Below, piece by piece: positions 34,038 to 44,179 of a DNA stretch of 64,000 nucleotides. The notes below the pieces were generated by a model. The model made no database searches, was not told the origin of the DNA, and worked only from the letters and a program-made list of their open reading frames with translations. The position numbers and the translations under genes are program-made. The DNA lies in NCBI GenBank assembly GCA_008973525.1, contig WACJ01000399.1:1-64000 (forward strand), read 5' to 3'. The stretch is from Stenopsyche tienmushanensis. Taxonomy: Eukaryota; Arthropoda; Insecta; Trichoptera; Stenopsychidae. Within the stretch, counting starts at the first letter, position 1, and every line of letters starts with the position of its first letter.

Positions 34038-34074
34038 ATTGCATGCGTAGTCCGACTGGAATGTGTTAAGATAT

Positions 34075-34629
34075 TTTTAAGATCTAAAAATGTTTGGATT
34101 TTAATATTTGTATAATTTCAAGTTTGTCGACAGATAAAAGGGTTTGAATAAAAATATTTGAAAAACGTACGATTAGTTGGCATGAATGGGTTCCTCCTCG
34201 TTAAATCAGTAATGAGCAAACCCTTTTTATGCAGAATTATTTTTGGACTCTCACAAGATGAGCATCGCATGCAAAGTTCAATATATTGCAGATTTAAATT
34301 CAGGTTGCTTCGGCAATGAAAATGTCACTAATGATAATGAATTTCAAATCGTATAATATTAGTATTAATGAATAGGAAATAGTTGATGGTTTATGCAATT
34401 CGTTACGAAGACACGATTGGCCGTAGCCATGCAATGCCATATTTTATCTGCAATGACAACTGCGCAATTAACTGATTATTATTTGAATGGACCTGTGCAA
34501 GTCAGATAGCTGCACCATTTATGCACATTTGCAATCGAATAAACATGCTCCAATCCTCGTAAAAATGGGAAACAATTTAAGCGAAGCGCAGTCCAGACTA
34601 TGATATTTATTATGGCTAATCGCAGTGCT
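34075..34629. other. Single-copy spacer
   Basis: No repeats or coding frames recognised. It lies directly upstream of the candidate exon at 34683. Confidence 0.3.
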
Positions 34630-34637
34630 TATAAATA
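34630..34637 (+). promoter_or_regulatory. TATA-like box, uncertain
   Basis: TATAAATA about 50 bp before the candidate exon at 34683, in a short CpG-richer stretch. No initiator at the usual 25-30 bp was identified, and the exon appears to start at a splice acceptor, so a promoter role is weak. Confidence 0.12.
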
Positions 34638-34682
34638 AGTTGGCGAAGCAGCGCTCGCTATCCGTGTATTAGAAATTTAACA

Positions 34683-34798
34683 GCCAGTTTGGGATACGGT
34701 ATCAACGAAAACTTGTTTGCGGGCTTTCAAAAGTTCCCCAAGTACTCGAAGCCATATTACCATCCGGACACTCTTGAGACTTCGGGAGAGGAAGCTGA
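34683..34798 (+). CDS. Candidate internal coding exon
   Basis: Plus-strand exon candidate. The acceptor region ends TTAGAAATTTAACAG and the donor is GCTGAG|GTATTA. The frame reads SLGYGINENLFAGFQKFPKY, then SKPYYHPDTLETSGEEAE. It is rich in Gly, Tyr and Phe, then turns acidic. It is open back to 34635, with no ATG. It enters with two bases and leaves at a codon boundary. The base composition changes sharply at its edges. I do not recognise the protein. A secreted or linker segment is conceivable but not shown. Confidence 0.4.
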
Positions 34799-34849
34799 GG
34801 TATTAAATAACTTCCAAGAAATTAAATCTGTCTTTGATATATAGATTAT

Positions 34850-35370
34850 GCTCGAACGTATAAGCCTCGATACCAGTCAATACCCTTTAGAGCAAATAAA
34901 AGTTCAAGCCAAAGATATAAAGTTTAATGCTTCTCGTATGGAAGTCAACGACCGAGTTGAATTCAAATTAGAAAATTATTGACCATGGGTAATTCTGAGA
35001 ATTTGCGCATTCGACTACAATAAAACATATTAATACAAGTGTGGGCTATAAATGAATAAGAAATAAAAATACATTTTTCTAAGAATCATAAATGCGCGCG
35101 CATACATGATGTTTTGCATATGGACTGAAATTTTTTTTGAGGGTTAGGGAAGTATTTTGATATGTTTCACACATAAGCCCTATGTCCTAAGTATCAGGGT
35201 TGTCGAAATAGAATTTTTTACAACATTTAGAAAACATTTTTCATTTAGAAACAAGATTTCACCTTTAAATTGTCAACATTTGAATTTGTGGTCTTAATGG
35301 CACTAAATAAGTATTTTTGTATTTTGCAATTTATTTTTGATTTTAATAAATATTTTTTTTTTTATGCAAT
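34850..35370. other. AT-rich spacer with low-copy repeat E
   Basis: CACACATAAGCCCTATGTCC near 35169 and TTTTTGTATTTTGCAATTTA near 35315 have counterparts near 29020 (inverse) and 50530. This suggests a degraded low-copy repeat. No gene. Confidence 0.3.
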
Positions 35371-35374
35371 TGGT

Positions 35375-35887
35375 TTAACCTTTTGAGGAGTGAGCAAATT
35401 TAAAATCGATGAAGTCGATGATGCCCTAATCGCTTTACACCGATCACTTTCTGTCAGCTCCTATCAGCGTAAGATAATCTTCGATTGGAGGAATAGTCAA
35501 TTGTAAATAAATACTGTTGATAGCATACAAGACCACGTCATTTCTTTATATAAACAATACACAAAAAAACGATTAATTTGCTCCCGTTTTACAAGGAAAT
35601 GATAATCGGACAAAGACTCATTCAACAAGCAGCGACGAGCAGCAAGCAATTAAATAAATAAACACTGTCGATAGTACAAAGGTTCGGTCATTTCTTTGCG
35701 TAAACAAATAACACACTTGAAATCGAAATCGTTATTAGTCGATAAATTTGGGCTAACGATCTATACAATCTCCCCCCAAACTGCGCTACATTCTCTCTCT
35801 GTCTCCGAGCTCAATGTACAAAAGTGCTTTTTCTGAACAGTGGAGGGGGGATCCCAGGCCCTGGGATAGTACTCCTTTAGGGGTTAA
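35375..35887. mobile_element. piggyBac-type TTAA element, family D
   Basis: The most complete copy, 513 bp between two TTAA. The left end is TTAACCTTTTGAGGAGTGAG. The right end is ATAGTACTCCTTTAGGGGTT, completed by the closing TTAA. The core AATTAAATAAATAAACACTG lies near 35647, followed by TTCGGTCATTTCTTTGCGTA. An internally similar second block (ATAAATACTGTTGATAGCAT near 35505) suggests an old internal duplication. Non-coding. A near full-length inverted relative is at 47743. Confidence 0.75.
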
Positions 35888-36039
35888 AGAATATTACTTC
35901 TGAAATCACTCTATAATTCGTTAACTTACGTAAACTCGTTAACACTCAATAAAACTTGAAGAGGTACCAGTTTGATTTTCTTAATTTACCTGTATGAAAG
36001 TTTGAAGTAGCATTTCCTCTTTTGTGGGTATTTTAGCGG

Positions 36040-36210
36040 CCATATTCCGTGGATCGCACTGTCTCCAGATCTGACACCACTGGATTTCTTAGCCTGTCGA
36101 CTTGCCCTATACCATGGATTGCACAGTTTCCAGACCTGACACTGCTGGATTTATTTTTCTGGGAACGACCAAAAATCCACTACAAAGCCACTTTTTTGTC
36201 TACAAGTAGT
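36040..36210 (+). mobile_element. DDE transposase fragment with tandem duplication
   Basis: 36112-36165 encodes PWIAQFPDLTLLDLFFWER, which matches the DDE-transposase block WPxRSPDLTPLDFFLW common in arthropod Tc1/mariner-like elements. A diverged copy of the same 46 bases precedes it by 66 bp (36045-36090), so the segment is duplicated in tandem. Only this fragment remains and the limits are uncertain. Confidence 0.5.
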
Positions 36211-36339
36211 TTACGTTGATTATTGTTAAATAAAAGTCGTTTCATTTCTATACAAAATGGTGAGAGTTCGAATAGACGTGACTAATATTGTAGCGCAGGA
36301 ATTTGATTGAAGCATTATAACTTTCAAAGTATTGCAACA

Positions 36340-36571
36340 TTAACACTTGACTTTTATTTTTGGAAAATGCCCAAAAAATCTTTTTGTGATTTTAAGTTTT
36401 ATGTAATAGAATAGATACAAATACATATTTTAAAATGTATTTCGATGACCATAGCGCAAAACGGCAAGTTGAAGTTAGATATGTCGTGTCGGCCACCGGT
36501 GGTTAACACGGCGTAATTGGAATAACTCAATGTCGGCCACCGGTGGTCGACATGGCGGTCAAAGTGTTAGT
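36340..36571. mobile_element. piggyBac-type miniature element with palindromes
   Basis: The left end is TTAACACTTGACTTTTATTT. The right end is GGCGGTCAAAGTGTTAG, with TTAA mutated to TTAG. Near the right end the palindrome-containing block TGTCGGCCACCGGTGGT occurs twice as direct copies about 45 bp apart (near 36489 and 36532). Such subterminal repeats are usually transposase-binding sites. Confidence 0.6.
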
Positions 36572-36579
36572 ACAGTATT

Positions 36580-38200
36580 GATTATGAGCAGCTTTGTATT
36601 CGCCGAATTAGGAGGATCAATCTGAAATGGGAAACCATCCAGTCTCGAATTTGCGGCGGTAATTTGCTCGTGGTCGGGGATAAGTCTTAAGTTGGTGTAG
36701 GAGCAAATCCGAGATGCATTCCCCCTTTTGATTTTTGTACTCCAGAAAACTCTTTTCAGTAAAATCAACAAGATCGTCTAGAGTAGTTTTTAACTACCTT
36801 CTGATGAAAACCAGTCAGTCTTTACAAATTTCCCACACTCCCTATCGAGACAGAGGCGAAAGCGCTCTATCTATTCCTTCCTGTGAATAGATATTGAAGA
36901 CTACAGTGGACTGTTTGTGGCTGCACTATGATGATAATAATGATGATATATAATATTTATTTACAGGTTTCAAAAATTATTATATATGTCGGCAACAACA
37001 TCATTACGATAGAATGCCGTTTTATTTACTTACAATATTAAAACAATAATATGAGAATGAATCGGTTTTGTGTGAATAACTACATAAATAATGTAGCTGT
37101 TGAAGTAAATAACTACTAATAATAATGAAAATAATCCACCTTTCTCATCTTCATTTTGATGTTAGGTTTAAATGAAATCTATTTAAATATGCATAGAATT
37201 AAGATAGCAATGCCATCTTTTGACGAACGAATTGAAATTGCATAAACAATTTAAAATTTATTTATTATAAAATGTATATAGTAGTATTTTAAGTGTTGAT
37301 GCAATAGATTAGGTCTTCCCTCATTAGAAATTTTCAGGTTTAAATCCAGATTTTGAAAAAAAAAATCGCCCTAATTGAGATCCAATAATATCCATCGTTG
37401 CTTATAAACATATGGCTTTCACTTTAGAAACGTTTTCCATGAAGATCATTCTTAAAAATAATGATACTTTTCTGCTTAAAATATGATGATTTTTAGAATT
37501 AAATCTGAAATTCTTCGAATGTTGTATTCGTGCTTGATGATATGTAATTATCAGATTGAAATACATTGAATGCTGCACGTACGCAATGCCGACTCCGAAA
37601 AGGTTAGAGGAAATGTTGAAAAATGACGTTTGAATCATTATATGCTGCATTTTGGCACAAATTATCTCCGCAAATCCGTCATCCGAGCAAATCATCAAAC
37701 GACAAATGAAATAACAAATTTGCGGAATTCCGCGAAGAAAGCAATAACTGCCAGAGAGATGACACGCGTCCACGAATAATTCAACCGTTTATGTGACATT
37801 TAATTATTGAAGATTTTTAATGCCCCTCTTTAACGATTCGGATGACTTTCGGGGTCCACTCTTTTAAATTTACGCTGACAATGTCGTGGAAATATTTATA
37901 CACTCACAGCCGACTGTTTGCCGCATTCAAACGTGTAACAGCTGCAGCAGAATGACTTTCAGGGAGATAAATGTGCTGAAAAAAAAATCCTGAAATTCTA
38001 ACCATTAAAAGGAGTATTCCGCGTTAACATAAAACACGCCCGCTTTGTAAGGTATACAATTTCGTTAGCGAGATTCATGACTTCCGATGACATTTTCATC
38101 ATCTGCAGACATAATTTGAGGAAAAGTCGTCAAAAAATATTTTTTATGCGACGTTTGAAAATTTTACTAAACCACGTTTTTGTAATCGTTTTGCAAAAAA
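36580..38200. other. Spacer with no supported gene
   Basis: Holds a 123-codon minus-strand frame at 37402-37773 with no recognisable domain. A short mariner-tail-like patch (TTTAAATCCAGATTTTGAAA near 37338) resembles the one at 32440. Confidence 0.3.
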
Positions 38201-38317
38201 AATTATTCTCAGAACGAGGCACCATTTTAATCAATTCGCCATGGCGCATGCATGATTTATAAACAAACCTTCGATCAATCGTTAACCCATCGAGGAAAAA
38301 TATATTTCGGAATAAAT

Positions 38318-38569
38318 AATAAACGGTTCCAGAGAATTTCCTAAATTCATAACCCATAAAAAAATTCGAAGAAGCCAACTATTATTTGGTTCCTGGTATC
38401 ATATTGTTCGAAGGACACCGTAAAATGACGATGCGCCAGGAAGGAAATGAACCGATAAATGACATTTTTTACATGGAGTTCTCCGAAACTGATGACAATA
38501 TAAACGTGCAGACAATCCTCGGTTGTTGCTTTTATTCGGATGGAACACATAACCTGTAGGTAGTCTCGC
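38318..38569 (+). CDS. Candidate coding exon, strand not certain
   Basis: A plus-strand frame open for about 65 codons reads KKFEEANYYLVPGIILFEGH, then EGNEPINDIFYMEFSETDDN, then TILGCCFYSDGTHN. Roughly 60% of codons start with a purine. A donor (CATAACCT|GTAGGT) at 38566-38570 leaves two bases. The upstream acceptor is unclear (perhaps AAATTCGAAG). On the minus strand three frames are also open, and an acceptor (GACTACCTACAG) exists near 38565, so the strand is not settled. An acidic, unrecognised protein if plus. Confidence 0.35.
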
Positions 38570-38741
38570 AATTAAGCGGCGAATTAGTGACTCAATCTTC
38601 ATGGGTTCAAATCTACAGAGGATATGGATGACAACCACGTTTTTATACATATATTCGCTATGAAAAACCATGTAAAAATGATTGGAAATGTCTCATAAAA
38701 GGGATTACTTAAAAAAAACAATCGACAATTAGATACGGAGA

Positions 38742-38956
38742 TTAACCCTTTTAATGCGTTAAGCATCCATATATGATATCTGAGCAGATGATGATTACAA
38801 CTACAACACACAACTACAAACAATAACCTTTAAAACAAGACACTAGATGACCACAAACGTTTTTGATGACTTAATCGAGTCATGGTATATGAATTTTCTT
38901 TCTGAATCATTGGAATTTGCTCGCAAATATGCGATCCTCCTACTATACAAGTTAAC
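38742..38956. repeat. TTAA-bounded repeat related to 10.3 kb
   Basis: TTAACCCTTTTAATGCGTTA at 38742 looks like a piggyBac-type left end. At the right, GAATTTGCTCGCAAATATGC (38911) and the following bases up to TTAA at 38953 match 10328-10372. The two ends are not inverse copies of each other, so this may be a truncated composite. Confidence 0.4.
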
Positions 38957-38959
38957 GCA

Positions 38960-40480
38960 CTAACCGTTACCAAAAGAAGGTGACTCTTTGGATATTTATT
39001 ATTAATCGCTTCTATATTTGCTTTTACAGATCGAAGAAATTCCCCAAAATTTGTTATTTCAGGAAACATTTCATCAACGATCTGAATTTGAACCCGAATA
39101 TTGCATAATAAGAGTCCAGGATCTAACCAATTATATCAATTATACTAAGACATCTGACCTGGTCTTATGTGTTAGTTTAAAACAGTTTGCATCCAACATT
39201 TAAAGCTGATCGACACATTTAAAGCTGTCGATTAAGCCGGGTCTATTCACTATATTTATCACATAAATATCATTTGACATTAAAAGAAAAGCTAAAACGC
39301 AGTTCAATAGAATTGAATCATATTGCAAAAACGCAGTTGCATCAAATATCAACGTCATAAAATTTTCCAAACAAAGCGATCGAATTGCGTCTTCAGTGAT
39401 TTTTAATGATTAAATTATATCTTTGTGGACAATAAATTTATTATTTTGACCTTATGATAAGCAAAATCATAAATTAAATCAATTACGAATGACTTTTCAA
39501 TGGTTATAAAAAGGTTGAAAGTTCAGATTGCTAATTATTTTCGTATAAACATCCTTCGCAATAAATATATTGACATCACGCGTTCTAAATTTGAAAAATA
39601 TTTAAATATCTTCATAATGAAAATCATCAAGCATCTAAACAAATAATAATTTCGTTTATAAGCGAGCCGAGCTTAGGATCATACGCTTCAGCGAAAGACT
39701 TCTTATACAATATTAGCATTATAAATTTATTTGCTTAGGTTATTAAATCATATCGTGCCTTTTAATATAGCCATAAGGCTGATAAACAACGCTGAAAGTA
39801 AACTTTGAATCGAGTTTCACAGAAAAAGGATTGTCCTTTCGTATACTATTCGCACTGTTTGCAAAGTAAAATTAAATACAACAACTTCTCGACATTAATT
39901 ATACATGAAGCAATACCAAGAAATCGCACCACGGCAGCTGAAAACAATATTACATTGCAAAAAAACTTATTCATATGCATAACTTTTCCATTTTTGCATT
40001 CGTAGAAGCGATAAATTTATATTTTTAGTTTATTCAGTGGTGGATTTTTTAAATTATGAATAGTAAGTAATCATTTACGAGAAGTGAATTTATGACAATT
40101 ATTTTCTTATGATGTACAATTAGTATTCATTTAATATTGATAATACATGGACTTTAAATCAATATTTAGATAGTTAGCCATCGACTCAAATCGCTTTCCA
40201 TTTAATTTAGGAAGCTATATTTATTTTAAGAGAAAAGGGATTCAAACGACATGATCATGTAAAGGAAAACATTTAAATTAAACGAGAAGTCCAATGCATA
40301 ATCTTATGATTAACTAGATATTCTGATGATAGATAATATCCAATATCTATGATTTTTTTAGGCATATAATATATTAAATATATATAGAAGCAAATCAAGA
40401 TATGCAGTTTGAAAGTAAAATATTCTTGTAGCCTTGCCTTTCTTAAAACGTAAATCAACTTATGATAAATATGAAATCGT
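38960..40480. other. AT-rich spacer, nothing recognised
   Basis: No supported gene or repeat. Confidence 0.35.
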
Positions 40481-40489
40481 AGATCATCT

Positions 40490-40990
40490 TGAAAGAATTT
40501 CATTTATTTAAGAAAAGATAAGAATACAATTTAAAAATAGGAAAATAAAACACTAAAAAAATCAAATATTATTTTGAAAATATGCCCGAAATAACATTAA
40601 AGCATCGAGTGTTTCATCATTTAATCTGGATCTGATTTTGGTAGCCAGGCAACCTGCTTCTAAAAATGCACGCTCAGCAGGAGAAATACAAAAATTCTGA
40701 ACCCCGTATCTATTATATTTCATATCGATATTCCGATTATTAGCGTCGAGGTGTAGTAAATACATCACCGGTAGGGAAAGGTTAATATAAAAATTTGAAA
40801 AACATATATATATATATATACTGTATATATGTATACATAGATTAGATAGTTACTGTCCCTAGGCGTCACCTAAGCTCGCCAATCAGTATTTACGCCACTG
40901 TTTCCAAGCGTCCAGATTGCGGCGAGAATGTCTCGATTTATTAGCGTTCAACGTGCTGGTGAGGTGTACGGTGTAAAATTTCAATCTCGA
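40490..40990 (-). mobile_element. hAT copy with transposase C-terminus
   Basis: This copy explains the family. The minus strand at about 40590-40690 encodes ERAFLEAGCLATKIRSRLND followed by ETLDALMLFRAYF. This is the hAT C-terminal dimerisation domain (family form ERxFSxAGxxxTxxRxRLxxExxxxLxFLR). The upstream side (40690-40790) is the shared core also found in the other three copies. The right flank includes ACGTTGAACGCTA (inverse, near 40950), as in the 28-kb copy. The N-terminal and catalytic regions are absent. Confidence 0.7.
40804..40838. repeat. AT microsatellite
   Basis: (TA)n followed by a degenerate TATATGTATA tract, inside the hAT-type copy. Confidence 0.85.
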
Positions 40991-41199
40991 ATCTTTTGGG
41001 ATTACGTTTACTAGTCCAAAAAAATTCAATAAAATTCAGTTTTCAAAAAAAAAAAAAACAAAGATCAATGAGTGGCCATTAAAAAACGTGAATCTGGCCC
41101 GGTCAAAATTTGAACCGCAACGATCGACAAAAATCATAAATTATGGTGAAAAAGGCGCTTTTATCATAGATGTATGTATATCGGTAGTGCCAAAAATAC

Positions 41200-41760
41200 G
41201 TGCCGTTTTTACACTTTTGTTTAGAAAAGTCATATAAAATTAAACGGCATAAGTTTTGTAATGGTTTTTTAAATTCGTTTTGAAAGATTCATTGTTCAAT
41301 TTGTTCTAATCAGTCTTGTCGTCTGGATGTGTACAATTTTCTTCGAAAAGTGCAAAAAGTGGTATGCCAGATTTCGATTGGGGAATTTGATAAAGAAACT
41401 CGATGTAATTCGTCCAGAACTGATCAATACACACAATACACTACGACAACGTTAGACTCCATTCAGCGAAAAATAGCATTAAAAATTAGGGACCTTGAAT
41501 GGGATCTATCATTGCATCCATCTTATTCTCCAGATCTTGCTCTTTCGGATTTGAATGTATTTTTTATATTAGAGCAGTTTTATGATACAAATAAATACGA
41601 ATTTGAAGTATGTAAAATACTGTCTTTCTATGTGTTTTGCTTCAAAATCAAAGATTTTTTACAATATGAGAATTCAAAAACTGTAAACCAGGTAACTAAT
41701 TGTATTAGACGTTGCCGTGCCGGCTGCCGTCATAAATCTGTGTAACATTTGGTGTGGTGG
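41200..41760 (+). mobile_element. Mariner transposase remnant with 138-codon frame
   Basis: The frame at 41329-41745 encodes RKIALKIRDLEWDLSLHPSY, then SPDLALSDLNVFFILEQFYD, matching the mariner third-Asp block (HPPYSPDLAPSDYHLFxxLQ) with D-to-N/Y changes nearby. KIKDFLQYENSKTVNQVTNC corresponds loosely to the tail (KDFYxRGIxKLPxRW). The first part (41329-41440) is collapsed by deletion, and no first or second catalytic Asp is evident. The frame survives by chance and is not a working gene. Confidence 0.65.
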
Positions 41761-41940
41761 ATCGAAAAATAAATAATTTTGTTTGAGAAGGAATGGATGC
41801 TTGTTTGGGAGTCTCTGCCCAAATTTTGTTTTAAATACATCCATCAAGAAGCAACGGTGGAATTGAATTAGAGTATGATTGTCGTGTTTCGTAATCTGCT
41901 GTTCATTGTCTCACATCTATTCAATTGTTTAGTTCGGTGA

Positions 41941-42165
41941 CCACAAGAGCGATACCACGAGCTCGCAAGGTCAATAAATATTTGTCAGGGTGAGGCTTTC
42001 TCGGAGTATCGTCTTTTTAGTGTCGTGGGGCTCACAATAGCTGATCTGTCTGACGATCGCTATCTGAGGAGAGATTTATTTGAGCTCGCTGGTCGCGAGC
42101 GTGCTGCTATCCTCGGCTTCGCTCTACAAACCCATCTACATTGTGGAATATTCTCAGGCACATAA
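41941..42165 (+). CDS. ATG-less open frame, coding-like, unknown
   Basis: A 74-codon open frame ending at TAA 42163-42165 in a GC-richer block. It reads PQERYHELARSINICQGEAF, then LTIADLSDDRYLRRDLFELA, then GRERAAILGFALQTHLH, a pattern of amphipathic helices. It has no start codon and a stop just upstream. A possible acceptor (CAATTGTTTAG) is at 41932. No family was recognised. It may be an exon or part of a dead transposon. The 83-codon minus-strand frame at 42060-42311 overlaps it and cannot be excluded. Confidence 0.3.
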   Translation, partial: PQERYHELARSINICQGEAFSEYRLFSVVGLTIADLSDDRYLRRDLFELAGRERAAILGFALQTHLHCGIFSGT

Positions 42166-42319
42166 GAGAAGACATCCCTCAAAGTAGATCTGACAAGATA
42201 TTCTATCAAAGCTTCGATCCGTAAAGAGAAAAACGCGATTGAAGCGCCCGTTCGGGCGACGAGTGCCCCTACTAAACTATTATTAATGTTCGCACGTCCA
42301 TCGCCTTTCATAACACGTT

Positions 42320-43750
42320 AAAAAATTATCACACGTCTCTAACATGCCGCTGAAGCTTCTTTCAGATTGAAATGGCTTTTTTATTTATAAAAAAATATTT
42401 TCAAAAAATAATTTCATTCATCCAGGCTACAGATATAAATGATGGATTGCCTCTGCGTGACGAAAAGCACGAAAAACCAAATTAAAATCTTTAAAATAGA
42501 TGAAAAGCTTCATTTTATCAAATAGTACAGAATTTGAGCTAAAAACAGCTTAATTCTGAAAATATTCAAGTCATAATATTTAATTAAATATTTTACTCAT
42601 TTTTCTTTGCATAATAGTGAAGAGGCTCGTCATTAAAGTCTCGCAGTCGGGACACATTTTTTTGATCTGAATATAAAAGTTCCTCATTTAATAATATTTT
42701 TTCAACTTGTGGCGACTCTTTTTCGGTTTGATGATTAAATAAATAAAACATAAATGCCTTAAGATCCAGAATCAACCCAAAGAGATTAATTGCCCTCAGG
42801 AGTCTTAGAGCATAGACTTATTTATTTTGAATAAATTCAGAATCACGCCAATTCTTATAAATATTTGTGAGCAAGCATAATCAACTGTGAAAATGTTCTC
42901 CATAAAAGCAAATGTTGCAAATTTGAGCTATAAGCTATTTTTTTAATTCGCATTGTATGGATATTTATTATGTAAATACACTTAACATGAAATTGCTAGC
43001 AATAAAATATTTTAACACGGAAGGGACTTTCGTTTCACGGAAAAATGATAAGGAACAAAAATCGTGTGCATATCAAAACGTTTTTTAAAAAAATCCTCAA
43101 CAAAAACAAACAACGTTGATTTCGTAGAAAAATTGTAATTTTGCGATAGACCATATGGTTATCAAACGCTGATAAAATTTGCATAAAAATTCTGTGGCAT
43201 TATGTAAATAATATACTATTTACACAGAAGCATGTAAATCTTTAAAATCCGGCCATTAAAGAGTACAAAATAATAGTTTTAAGCCGGGTATTTCTAAAAA
43301 AATTGCTTAAAATATTGCATTATGAATAGAATATATCGTATTTTACAGCATAACAATGGAAATATTAGAAGATTTCTTATACTCAGCTAAAAAAAAATAT
43401 ATTTAGTTAGGGGTCCATAAATAATAATCATAATTTTAAAACTAACTTTGTACCGACAGCTTTGTAACGAGACATGGTTCAAGAAACACATATTATTAAA
43501 ATACCATCAGAATACATGTTATTACATAATGTTTTATTTATCTATAAAGTTCTAAGCCAGTGCTAAATATGAATACAATGGGGATAAGAGAATGGGTGGC
43601 GTTCCTTGGTGGCGGATTTTTCGCTTTATTCCGTTCTATAAAGACTCTGTACTTGTGATTTATCTGTTTTACTTTTTATACAATGTAAATGTTAAGCTAA
43701 GATTTTAGACAGCGTTTGTGTAATATATAAAAAGTGTAATTTAGAATTTA
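42320..43750. other. AT-rich spacer, nothing recognised
   Basis: No supported gene or repeat. Confidence 0.35.
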
Positions 43751-43759
43751 ATTTGCATG

Positions 43760-44170
43760 TTCGCGAGGACACGCTCATTCTCAAATTTGAGTTGCCACTT
43801 TGTGCTACTAGCATAAAGATGTATATTTTAAATTGAAACTAGAAGCAGAAGTCCTTCGGGATGCATTTCTCCCTGTAACTTAATGAAAATTTATATGTGC
43901 CCTAAAAGAGGAGGAAATAATCATAAAGTTTGTGTGTCCAAGTGGTCCACTTTTCAGATCGCTGACACTTCGAATAAGCGCCTTGCGATTGGACGTCATG
44001 ATCACGGAACATGATTTGCGTCAATGAACGGATCTCCGCGTGGACACTCCGATATCAGGGAAAACTCAAACCTATGCAATGAAGCCCTAAACTGTCCATG
44101 TCCTGTGAGGAACTGGGACGTCCAGTAATCTGAAACGATTCAGCGATATCTCAGGCGGTGCTTAAAAGAC
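43760..44170. repeat. Dispersed repeat family B, copy 3 (inverted)
   Basis: Inverse-oriented copy. GAGGACACGCTCATTCTCAA (43765), GATCGCTGACACTTCGAATA (43959), GAACGGATCTCCGCGTGGAC (44027) and CGATATCTCAGGCGGTGCTT (44144) match the 62-kb copy in order. This copy and the 62-kb copy define a unit of at least about 400 bp. Confidence 0.65.
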
Positions 44171-44179
44171 GTAAATTGT

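Larger units (their letters stand above)
32771..34069. mobile_element. piggyBac-type TTAA element with nested insertions
   Basis: TTAA flanks both sides. The left end CACATTCATGTCGGATGACG and the inverse of the right end CACATTCCAGTCGGACTACG match at most positions. The outer element itself contributes only about 240 bp on the left and 30 bp on the right. The rest is a Tigger insertion that itself carries a miniature element. No piggyBac transposase remains, so it was a non-autonomous element before the insertion. Confidence 0.7.

Noticed and set aside
37402..37773. 123-codon minus-strand frame
   Set aside because: No domain, no splice context, and composition typical of AT-rich chance frames.
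38130..38378. 82-codon minus-strand frame overlapping 38077-38262 plus-strand frame
   Set aside because: Opposite-strand shadows in AT-rich sequence without motifs.
42060..42311. 83-codon minus-strand frame
   Set aside because: Overlaps a more protein-like plus-strand frame (41941-42165); neither is proven, and I kept only the plus-strand candidate.
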